Source: M3007 sp964550795
Lineage (GTDB): Bacteria; Bacteroidota; Bacteroidia; Chitinophagales; Saprospiraceae
Direction: 5' to 3'
DNA length: 64,000 nt
NCBI GenBank assembly: GCA_964550795.1
Contig: CAZKBH010000005.1
Coordinates: 1 to 64,000, forward strand
The notes below the pieces were generated by a model, which was not told where the DNA came from, did not search any database, and saw only the letters and a list, made by a program, of their open reading frames with translations. This document shows positions 21,001-27,000 of the stretch, in pieces. The stretch's first letter is position 1; every line of letters starts with the position of its first letter. Made by a program: the position numbers and the translations under genes.

Positions 21001-22862
21001 ACGGCACCAGCCCAAATCCAGATCGAGGCGGCGGCGGAACACGCCCCGGTTCGGGTCTGGACCCCGGAAACAGCGGCGGTGGCAACCTCCCCGGCGGCAA
21101 AGGCAATGACGGCAACCCTCCAGTGCCGGATCGCAACGACCCAACGGTGCCGCCCCCACTTACGCCACCGGATAAAAACAACCCGGGTGGTATGACTCCA
21201 GGTACTGGCTCTCCACTACCTGGTGGGGGTATTGATCCGGTCACAGGCCGTCCAACCCGCACCAGACCCACCCCGGGGGGAGCCAATCCTGCCGATTCAG
21301 AAGGCAAGGATGCAGGCGGCAAGGATGGTAAGGCAAAAAAGCCCGCACCCAAAAAGAAAGAAGACCGGCAACCTTCTCTGGCCGAACGGGTTGCCTTGCG
21401 GCCGCTCATGTTGGTGCGCAAAGCGCGATTTACTTATTCAGAAAACAGAAGCAATGTCATTCCGGGTTTCACTCCCGAAACACAATTGTTGGGCTTAAGT
21501 GAAGGATTTGACTCCCCGGGCTGGGCATTTGTGACAGGCTGGCAAGAAGCAGACCGCGCTTATCTGGATCGCCTCGGCGCTGCGGGAAGTATCACCCACC
21601 GGCCGGAACTCAACCAGCAGGTGATGCGGAATTATACCCAAAACCTCGATTTAGGCATGACCGTTGAGCCGTTTCAGGATTTCCGGGTGGAGTTAAATGC
21701 CAACAAGCAATACACTCGAAACAGCACGGTGCTGTTCAAAGACCAGATTTTTAACATTAACCCGGATTCCGTTGGTTTTGAACACCGGGCGGCGCGTGAT
21801 TTGGGTAGCTACACGATCTCGTTTCTTTCGGTTAAAACCTTGTTTAACAACGACATAGCAGGGTTATTCACTCGTTTTGAAAATACCCGTCCGATCATTT
21901 CCGAGCGTTTGGCGAGGGAAAATGGCCTTTCTGCGGATTCTTTGCACGCCATTAACGATGGCTATAAAAAAGGCTACGGGCGTATCCACCAAGAGGTATT
22001 GATTCCGGCGTTTTTAGCGGCTTATACGGATAAAAATCCAGGTACGATTGGGCTTGATATCTTCAAAACCATGCCTGCGCCCAACTGGAAACTCACGTAC
22101 AACGGTCTCTCGAAACTGGGCAAACTGAAGGACATTTTCTCCAGTGTTCAGATTTCACACGGCTACAAAAACACCCTCACGGTCAGCTCCTATAACACGG
22201 ATATTTTCTACGAAGAAAATGTGAACAGTGGGCAGGGGGCAGACAGGGCCGTAGAGGATTTGAGTTTCAACTACACAGCTAGGTTTGAAATTCCGCAGGT
22301 GGTCATCAATGAGCAGTTTCAGCCGCTATTTGGGTTGGATGTTAGGTTGAAGAATGAAATGACGTTTAAGGCAGACTACAAAAAAGCGCGCACGCTTTCC
22401 ATGTCCTTCATTGACTATCAATTATCGGAAACCAAGACTACTGGCTACAGTGCTGGTTTTGGCTACCGGCTCAAAAACGTGAACATTCCTTTTCTGACGG
22501 GCAAAAAGAAGTCGGATGGAAAATCCAAAAAGAAGAGTAAAAAGAAAAAGCCAGGTACAGCTCCGACCCCTCCGCCAGCGAGTGGTCCAGCAGGAGGAGC
22601 TGCCAACGACATGACGTTCAAGTTCGACTTTGAGGTCCGCGATGACATCACCATTGCGCACATCATGGATAGCCCGAATGCCGCACAACCTACCCGTGGC
22701 GCGCGTACCATCAGTATCAACCCGCAGGTAGAATACACGCTGAACAGACGACTCAAGCTGCGACTATTTGCCGACTACCGCAAAACGGTGCCCAAAACCT
22801 CGCAGTCCTTCCCGATCACAACCCTCAACACAGGTGTGACGGTTCAATTCACGCTGAATTAA
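15024..22862 (+). CDS. sprA: T9SS outer-membrane translocon protein SprA
   Basis: The 2,612-residue protein is the giant outer-membrane barrel through which folded T9SS cargo leaves the cell. It has a signal peptide in the first 24 residues and SprA-specific segments throughout, for example FNLPPGSVRVTAGGSPLREG near residue 710, DDFEGSTANIPL near 875 and RHCVEVWINELRLNGFNEKG near 1,550. The C-terminus is a strand ending in TVQFTLN. It is longer than the roughly 2,400 residues usual for the family. Residues about 1,969-2,112 form a Gly/Pro/Asn/Lys-rich low-complexity insert, and a second lysine/proline-rich tract lies near residue 2,495. It stands alone on its strand and converges on polA. Confidence 0.97.
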   Translation: MTKKNSLLAAIALLSLCTLYAFAYPEAVQENVFTLFFPSGERPLARVQEAELLPEPSPLDTFPPLNERYDDFINSGSGNPIDLNDPKAIERQVDYDPSTNMYIITERIGEDFYRAPTYMTFEEYVRFRDEQQQRDYFDRLQGVVSAGGSADGTTDPISKFNFKTSLIDRLFGGTNVDIKPQGNINLTFGYDWQKIQNPILTLRQQTNGNFDFDMDINMSAQGKIGEKLNLNFNYNTQATFDFDNQMKINYDTKGFSEDEIIQNVEAGNVSMPLRSNLIKGAQNLFGIKTEMKFGHLRTTLVASQQRSRQQSIKIQGGSQVQTFEKPIDEYDENRHFFMSHWNRSEFEPAMKCLPVPQSLFNITRMEVWITNDKQEFQNTRDVLPLAELAEPDSVSATWKLPNPPGKDINGKSLPANQNNRLYEEILNSVSLDESMRYTDRVVSRLSAPPFNLTQIRDFEKMNARLLSPQEYTFNEQLGFVSINLNVQPDQTVGVALTYTYNGQPYKIGEFSDEIPKKSSIDTLKSNVLFLKMLKSTTPNVKFPIWDLMMKNVYAVGTANVDPQEFRFDIFYEDPGRGQKRFLDGPLIPDNLESRPLLQVFGLDNLNLQGDPGPDGIFDFVPGLTINLRSGRIMFPVLEPFGSDLLKKIEMANGQPLTPDEVVKLNSQLIYQQLYDSTTFVAREYQQLNRFMLRGTYKSSTSSEISLGTFNLPPGSVRVTAGGSPLREGVDYSIDYNIGKVRILNDAILQSGQSVNVSFEDNTFFGFQARSMIGARFDYAFSKDLSVGATFMNLFERPLTQKVNFGDDPINNKVYGLDFSISKNAPWLTKLVDKLPFISTKEPSSISAQAEVAVLQPGHNRAINQGNDKGGTVYIDDFEGSTANIPLTNQFNQWVIASVPQGAPDGQPLLFPESISSNNTLSLGANRAGLSWYISDPSARDQPDGIDPYTRLIQFQDIFPNRQLTPFEQSSLRPLDVTIYPRERGPYNFEIPGGYGSFSAGLTTNGELALPQSRWAGFMKEVTTNDFEASNVEFIEFWMLNPYMEKTDGETVSDAGTMYIDLGSISEDVMRDGRQFFENGLPTGTNLVSTDESPWGRVPIEAPIVNAFDNNEQSRAQQDVGLDGLSNAEERTFGEIGAWYNLIQNDPNLSPNFKQSVQADPSNDDFVFFRDNSFPQTPGGPGLLNRYRKFNNQEGNSPVNQTDNQNPSSTNFPDQEDLNRDRSLNETEAYFRYKIPLSKTFLNGQEVIDENDPAIADYITNTVVFPKDGREYIWYRFKIPLDDVARQSIGGIEDFRSIRFIRMFWKDFSERTTFRFATLELGRNQWRRFKQTLAGCKSDQVIPELIPFDVNAVNIEENSARQPFNYTIPFGILREQSVGAFPDILQNEQSLSINVCSLAYCDSRAIFKSLNMDLRQYKNIRMFAHGEETDEPLDSSDLKIFIRMGSDYSRNYYEYELPLAISDPTNLNGNPDSRDYKEEVWKTEFDFPLELLTEIKKQRNAANWSLAEPFIGFDPNNPDAHIRIVGNPNLGLVKGIMVGVRNSDPDEQRHCVEVWINELRLNGFNEKGGVAGLARVDMKLADLGGVALAGSYTGIGWGSIEEKLAQRQREQVLQYDISTNLELGKFLPEKSGIKLPFYAQYSNVTRIPEFDPYDLDIKRKDKMREAAPADRDSIRSTTQDVTIVKGYNFTNVRKERVGKPRKVPLPWNIENFSLTYAYNEQEKRTPFILSDALRQYKGGLDWQYGTGMKPITPFKKLIKKDKYLKFISEFNFNPLPNTYGFNSLLERFEGITTYRFSGEDPERNTYYNRRFTWDRNYDLGWDLTKALRFNFDATARSLIDEPLEYEEEGGARISRQQRRDSIFTNIKSLGRPKNYNHTASLNWTLPFKQIPFLDFIVMKASYTAGYNWTAQSLKLQNLITDQTNPYLNVVNSRNLGNTIQNNNTRQINGDFNMETLYNKSKYLSKINKPGKAPPGGGNNPRPGNRSGRGNDNKNGTSPNPDRGGGGTRPGSGLDPGNSGGGNLPGGKGNDGNPPVPDRNDPTVPPPLTPPDKNNPGGMTPGTGSPLPGGGIDPVTGRPTRTRPTPGGANPADSEGKDAGGKDGKAKKPAPKKKEDRQPSLAERVALRPLMLVRKARFTYSENRSNVIPGFTPETQLLGLSEGFDSPGWAFVTGWQEADRAYLDRLGAAGSITHRPELNQQVMRNYTQNLDLGMTVEPFQDFRVELNANKQYTRNSTVLFKDQIFNINPDSVGFEHRAARDLGSYTISFLSVKTLFNNDIAGLFTRFENTRPIISERLARENGLSADSLHAINDGYKKGYGRIHQEVLIPAFLAAYTDKNPGTIGLDIFKTMPAPNWKLTYNGLSKLGKLKDIFSSVQISHGYKNTLTVSSYNTDIFYEENVNSGQGADRAVEDLSFNYTARFEIPQVVINEQFQPLFGLDVRLKNEMTFKADYKKARTLSMSFIDYQLSETKTTGYSAGFGYRLKNVNIPFLTGKKKSDGKSKKKSKKKKPGTAPTPPPASGPAGGAANDMTFKFDFEVRDDITIAHIMDSPNAAQPTRGARTISINPQVEYTLNRRLKLRLFADYRKTVPKTSQSFPITTLNTGVTVQFTLN
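20925..21365 (+). repeat. Gly/Pro-rich low-complexity segment inside sprA
   Basis: About 145 codons encode mostly G, P, N, D, R and K with short repeats such as PGGG and GNDG. The segment remains in frame and lies between two stretches with barrel-like sequence. It is probably a disordered extracellular or periplasmic loop. Confidence 0.8.
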
Positions 22863-22882
22863 CCGTAGTCCTGGAAGCGCAA

Positions 22883-23200
22883 AACCGCATCGCGGTGACA
22901 TTACAGTAGCCCGAAAGGGCGGAAAAAAAAGAACCGCNNNNNNNNNNNNNNNNNNNNNNNNNNNNNNNNNNNNNNNNNNNNNNNNNNNNNNNNNNNNNNN
23001 NNNNNNNNNNNNNNNNNNNNNNNNNNNNNNNNNNNNNGGGCGGAAAAAAAAGAACCGCATCGCGGTGACATTATAGTAGCCCGAAAGGGCGGGAAAAAAG
23101 AACCGCATCGCGGTGGCATTATTCCGGCGTCATAATGTCACCGCGATGCGGTTTAAAAAATAATGAACGCTGGCGCTTCTATAATGTCGCCGCGATGCGG
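22883..23200. repeat. Palindromic tandem array, 48-49 bp unit, with terminal long hairpin
   Basis: Units start at 22883, 22932, 23053 and 23101 and contain two mini-hairpins: CCGC-ATC-GCGG, and GCCC-GAAA-GGGC with a GNRA-type loop. The last unit runs into an inverted copy, so 23101-23122 pairs with 23132-23153 (22 bp, one mismatch). A further half-copy is at 23181-23200. The array fills the 340 bp between the convergent stops of sprA and polA. A 100-N gap at 22938-23037 sits inside it, as expected if repeats broke the assembly. Confidence 0.88.
22938..23037. other. Assembly gap (100 N) inside the repeat array
   Basis: The round length indicates a placeholder, so the copy number of the array is unknown. 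Confidence 0.95.
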
Positions 23201-23202
23201 CT

Positions 23203-26118
23203 TTAATGCGCTTCCAGCCAATTTTCCCCAACCCCTATTTCTGCCAAAATGGGTACTTTTAAATTGGGCAGGGCGGTGGTCATTTTTTCCATAATCAGGG
23301 GTTTCAGGCGTTCCAGTTCGTCCTTGCGCACATCAAATACCAATTCGTCGTGCACCTGCAGGATCATTTGGGATTTGAACCCGCCTGCCCGCATGGCCTC
23401 CCGGATGTTTATCATGGCCACTTTGATCAGGTCGGCGGCGGAGCCTTGGATGGGCGTATTGACGGCCACCCGCTCGCTCATGGAGCGCATCATGCCATTG
23501 CCCGAATTGATGTCGCGGAGATAGCGCCGGCGGCCCAGCATGGTTTCCACGTAGCCATGTGCGCGGGCGAACTCAACAATACTCGTCATGTAGCCCCGCA
23601 GACCGGAATATTGCCGGAAATAGTTCTCGATCAATTCTTTGGCTTCTGTGCGTTTGATGCCGAGTTGTTGGCTCAGATTGCTGGCTCCGGCGCCGTAAAT
23701 GATGCTGAAGTTCACGGTTTTTGCCGCCCGTCGCTGGTCGCTACTCACCTGGTCGAGTGGTACGCCATACACCCCGGCAGCGGTGGCCGTGTGGATGTCC
23801 AGATTTTTTTGAAAAGCGTCGAGCATGGCTTCGTCGCCACTGATTTCGGCGATGAGGCGAAGCTCAATTTGTGAATAGTCGGCGCTGACAATGAGGTGCT
23901 CGGCATCGCGGGGAACAAACGCTTCCCGGACTTTCCGGCCCTCGGGCGTACGGATGGGGATGTTTTGCAGGTTCGGGTTTTGGCTGCTGAGCCGACCGGA
24001 CGCGACCAGCGCTTGATTAAAAGAGGAATGGACCCGGCCCGTGCGCGGGTTCACCAGTAAGGGCAAAGCGTCCACATAGGTGGATTTTAATTTCATCAAT
24101 CCGCGATGAGAGAGAATATCAGCGCAAATGGGGTGGCTTAGAGCCAATACGGACAGGATTTCCTCATCGGTGGAATATTGGCCCGATTTCATTTTTTTGC
24201 CCGGATAGGGTAATTTCAACTGATCGAACAGGGCTTCTCCCACCTGTTTTGGGCTAGCGATGTTGAAATTGAACCCAGCAGCGTTCAATACTTTTTCTTC
24301 CAAAGCCACGATTTGCACTGCCAGTTCGCCGGAATATTCCTTCAAAAAATCAGGGTCAATTCGTACACCCGCGTGTTCAATATCGGTCAACACTTTTACC
24401 AGCGGCGTTTCAACGGTTTCAAAAAGTTTCACCAACACGGGTCCGCCTTCTTCCAGTTTAGGTTTCAGCACATCGCGGAGGCGGAGGGTAATGTCGGCAT
24501 CTTCGGCGGCGTAATCTTTGATGATGTCAATCGGCACATCTCGCATGGTCCCCTGCTTCGTGCCCGGCTTTTTCTTTCCAATAAGATCTTCGATTTTGAC
24601 GGGAGAATAATTGAGTAGGGTTTCCGCCATATAATTCATGTTGTGGCGGAGTTCGGGTTCGAGCAGGTAATGTGCCAACATGGTGTCCCAGTACGGCCCG
24701 CGCAGTTCGCAGTCGTAGTTTTTCAGCACGATGGCATCGTATTTCAGGTTTTGGCCAATTTTTACAATGTGCTCATTTTCAAACACTTCCCGAAATTCTT
24801 CTACGATTTTTTGTGCTTCAGCGCGTTCAGCGGGAATGGGGACGTACCATGCTTCGAAGGTTCTGACCGCAAAAGAAAACCCCACCAAATCCGCCTGAGG
24901 CGCTTCGAGTGCCGTGGTTTCAGAATCGTAGGAAATGGCTTTGGAGCTTTTCAGGACGGCGATAAGTTCGGCGCGTTTTTCAACTGTGTCGGCCAGGTGA
25001 TACTGATGTTCCGTGTTTTCGATGGTATGTGTGCCATGGCTATGGAAGGTCGCTGTGTGGGCATCGAGTGGGGATCCGAAGGTCTGCGCCTGCATTTCCG
25101 GCTCATCGAAAAGATTGCCCTGGGTGCCTGCTCCGGTAGCGGCGACTTTAGTCGCAGCCTTCCCTGTAGCGGCGACTTTAGTCGCAGGACTTGTACTCGA
25201 CTCTCCTGCGGCTAAACCCGCCGGTACCGCTGCACCCGCCCAAGGACTTCTCAAAATCGCATCCGCCAGGGTTTTAAACTCCAGTTCTCTGAATATTTCC
25301 AGCAACTCCTCCCGGTTAAAAGGTTCGATTTCGAAGTCTCTTTCGTCGAACTGAACGGGCGCTTGAATGTCAATCGTAGCGAGCCATTTGGAAAGGCTGG
25401 CTTTTTCGTGGTGTGTTTTTACAATTTCCTGCTGTTTGCCTTTGAGTTTGTCGACATTGGCGAGCAGGTTTTCCACCGTGTCAAATTCAGCCAGGAGTTT
25501 GGTGGCAGTTTTTTCGCCGATACCGGGCAGTCCGGGGATATTGTCCACCGCGTCGCCCATGAGGCCGAGGATATCTACCACTTGATCTACCCGTTGGATG
25601 CCCCAGCGTTCGCAGACTTCTTTTGGCCCCCAGATTTCGGCAGGTTCGCCGCCTTTGCTGGGTTTGTAGAGCCGGATGTTTTCCGACACCAGTTGCCCAA
25701 AATCCTTGTCGGGGGTGACCATAAACGTCGTGTAACCCACTTTTTCAGCCTGTTTGGCGAGCGTTCCGATTACATCATCGGCCTCGTAGTTGGGCACGAT
25801 GACAACGGGGATGTTCATGGCCCGCACAATTTTATTCACCCAGGGCAGGGCGAAAGTGATGTCTTCGGGTTGTGCCTCGCGATTGGCTTTGTACAACTCA
25901 AATTTTTCATTGCGAAAATTCCCGCCTTTTGGATCAAAAACCACGGCAATGTGGGTCGGTTTTTCGTGCTGCATCAAATCCCACATGGTACGCATGAAGC
26001 CTTGCACGGCCGAGACATTCCAGCCCTTGGAATTCATGAGCGGGCGGGTGATAAATGCAAAATGGGCGCGGTAAATCAGCGCGTGACCGTCGAGGAGGAA
26101 GAGTTTTTTGTCTGACAT
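23203..26118 (-). CDS. polA: DNA polymerase I
   Basis: The 971-residue polymerase has all three domains. The N-terminal 5'-3' exonuclease/flap domain (LFLLDGHALIYRAHFAF, then DNIPGLPGIGEKTATKLL) ends near residue 290. The 3'-5' exonuclease domain keeps its acidic motifs (SYDSETTALEA, GQNLKYDAIVL, YAAEDADITL), so proofreading is probably active. The polymerase domain has motif A DYSQIELRLIAEISGD, motif B RRAAKTVNFSIIYGAG and motif C QVHDELVFDV. A linker at about residues 297-335 holds a tandem 10-residue repeat of palindromic origin. Its role is Okazaki-fragment maturation and repair. The leader region upstream contains a terminator and a possible RNA gene. Confidence 0.97.
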   Translation of the reverse strand: MSDKKLFLLDGHALIYRAHFAFITRPLMNSKGWNVSAVQGFMRTMWDLMQHEKPTHIAVVFDPKGGNFRNEKFELYKANREAQPEDITFALPWVNKIVRAMNIPVVIVPNYEADDVIGTLAKQAEKVGYTTFMVTPDKDFGQLVSENIRLYKPSKGGEPAEIWGPKEVCERWGIQRVDQVVDILGLMGDAVDNIPGLPGIGEKTATKLLAEFDTVENLLANVDKLKGKQQEIVKTHHEKASLSKWLATIDIQAPVQFDERDFEIEPFNREELLEIFRELEFKTLADAILRSPWAGAAVPAGLAAGESSTSPATKVAATGKAATKVAATGAGTQGNLFDEPEMQAQTFGSPLDAHTATFHSHGTHTIENTEHQYHLADTVEKRAELIAVLKSSKAISYDSETTALEAPQADLVGFSFAVRTFEAWYVPIPAERAEAQKIVEEFREVFENEHIVKIGQNLKYDAIVLKNYDCELRGPYWDTMLAHYLLEPELRHNMNYMAETLLNYSPVKIEDLIGKKKPGTKQGTMRDVPIDIIKDYAAEDADITLRLRDVLKPKLEEGGPVLVKLFETVETPLVKVLTDIEHAGVRIDPDFLKEYSGELAVQIVALEEKVLNAAGFNFNIASPKQVGEALFDQLKLPYPGKKMKSGQYSTDEEILSVLALSHPICADILSHRGLMKLKSTYVDALPLLVNPRTGRVHSSFNQALVASGRLSSQNPNLQNIPIRTPEGRKVREAFVPRDAEHLIVSADYSQIELRLIAEISGDEAMLDAFQKNLDIHTATAAGVYGVPLDQVSSDQRRAAKTVNFSIIYGAGASNLSQQLGIKRTEAKELIENYFRQYSGLRGYMTSIVEFARAHGYVETMLGRRRYLRDINSGNGMMRSMSERVAVNTPIQGSAADLIKVAMINIREAMRAGGFKSQMILQVHDELVFDVRKDELERLKPLIMEKMTTALPNLKVPILAEIGVGENWLEAH
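25136..25187 (-). repeat. In-frame palindromic 30 bp repeat in the polA linker
   Basis: The 22 bp sequence at 25136-25157 recurs exactly at 25166-25187. Each copy has the core GCGACT-TT-AGTCGC. The 30 bp period keeps the frame and yields a duplicated decapeptide (ATKVAATGKA and ATKVAATGAG) between the two exonuclease domains. Confidence 0.9.
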
Positions 26119-26220
26119 TATTTGCTTGCTTTGGCAATCCGCGTTCGACTTTAGCGAGTAAAACGGGCAGCAAGGTAGCGCGAAAAACTATTTTTTGTTT
26201 TAAAAAATGGGGATTAAGTG

Positions 26221-26260
26221 GTGGGGGGAGGTACCCTCCTTCGCTGAAGCTATGGCGGGT
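26221..26260. repeat. Imperfect palindrome in the polA leader
   Basis: CCCTCCTTCGCTGAAGCTATGGCGGG (read on the plus strand) folds into a GC-rich hairpin with a few mismatches. It resembles the small intergenic palindromes found elsewhere in the window but has no second copy here. Confidence 0.4.
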
Positions 26261-26268
26261 AAACGGGT

Positions 26269-26309
26269 AAAAAAAAACTGCCACCCCTCACTTTTGAGAG
26301 ATGACAGTT
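26269..26309 (-). terminator. Rho-independent terminator
   Basis: On the minus strand a 14 bp stem (26296-26309 with 26276-26289, including G-U pairs) with a 6-nt loop is followed by a run of nine T (plus-strand A at 26269-26277). It would end a transcript coming from the 26.3-26.8 kb region before polA begins. Confidence 0.8.
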
Positions 26310-26595
26310 ATTGGGTGTCTCTAACAGTAATTTTTTAAATCTCGGCGCTTATTTAAGCAAATTAACATAATTGAAAATGAGTTGAATCGGTTAAAGAAAT
26401 GATTCCAAGGAACGGGTTTTACGGTCTGTCTATTTCAACAAGACAGGCAAAATGGGGGTATTCCCGGCGATTTAGACCGTAGGGGGTAAGGGTTTCCCCG
26501 AGAAACAACTCAATATACAGCGTGGAGCCGAGGGATGGGCAACTTGGTCGGGAACGCAAAAGCGCTGGGTTTAATCAAATATCTGTGAACGATAT
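26310..26595 (-). ncRNA. Candidate structured non-coding RNA upstream of polA
   Basis: This 286 bp stretch has no convincing reading frame but has nested complementary segments: 26420-26427 with 26474-26481 (TACGGTCT), 26426-26431 with 26441-26446, and the G run at 26482-26486 with the C run at 26496-26499. On the minus strand it leads straight into a strong terminator. It does not match the hallmark sequences of tmRNA, RNase P RNA, SRP RNA, 5S rRNA or tRNA that I could look for. It could be a 6S-like or other RNA, or just a long 3' untranslated region of the small gene before it. Confidence 0.35.
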
Positions 26596-26841
26596 CTAGG
26601 AGATAGGTCGTTCCCATTCGTCACGCAAAATTTTAAGTTGAGCATCAATTTCTTCGATGCTAAGCCCGGTTTTAAGAATACCAAAATATTTGTCGAATTT
26701 CCCTTTCTTACCCGGCTTGGAAATGCTGGAAGCCGATGTTTTCAACACAATGATTTCAACATCAGTGTTCTCGAAACCTTCAGGTAGTTGGACGGTCACC
26801 TGACCATTGTGGACAACCGAGTGTGTGCGGTACGCTTGCAT
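26596..26841 (-). CDS. Small antitoxin-like protein, orphan
   Basis: The 81-residue protein begins MQAYRTHSVVHNGQVTVQLPEGF, then has an acidic/basic linker (SKPGKKGKFDKYFGILK) and ends in a helical region with LKILRDEWERPIS. The N-terminal strand pattern followed by an extended tail resembles small antitoxins paired with PIN toxins, but no toxin gene follows: the next 280 bp has only a terminator and structured sequence. A perfect -7 box at 26859 supports expression. The identification is tentative. Confidence 0.6.
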   Translation of the reverse strand: MQAYRTHSVVHNGQVTVQLPEGFENTDVEIIVLKTSASSISKPGKKGKFDKYFGILKTGLSIEEIDAQLKILRDEWERPIS

Positions 26842-26858
26842 AATTGCTTGTTTGAGTA

Positions 26859-26866
26859 CAAAAGTA
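26859..26866 (-). promoter_or_regulatory. Candidate Bacteroidota -7 box (TACTTTTG) for the small orphan gene
   Basis: An exact TAnnTTTG match on the minus strand lies 17 bp before the ATG at 26841. No TTG is found at the usual distance upstream. Confidence 0.45.
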
Positions 26867-27000
26867 AGGTTTTTGGATCAAAAAAACCAGGCGCGGCAAA
26901 AATCTACCATTCATCGCGCATCCTGCGTTGTTCGGCTACGGCATCGCCGCGCCATTGGAGTTTGCCAGCCAGATCGGAAAAATCGTCCCCCCGCCCCCCC

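Noticed and set aside
22883..23200. CRISPR array between sprA and polA
   Set aside because: The full 48-49 bp unit is conserved, and copies occur in both orientations.
25363..26115. Plus-strand frame of 250 codons opposite polA
   Set aside because: Antisense to conserved polymerase motifs; phenylalanine/glycine-rich composition typical of shadow frames.
26310..26595. PIN-type toxin gene next to the antitoxin-like frame
   Set aside because: All frames downstream are short and lack the acidic PIN residues; the region is structured and ends in a terminator.
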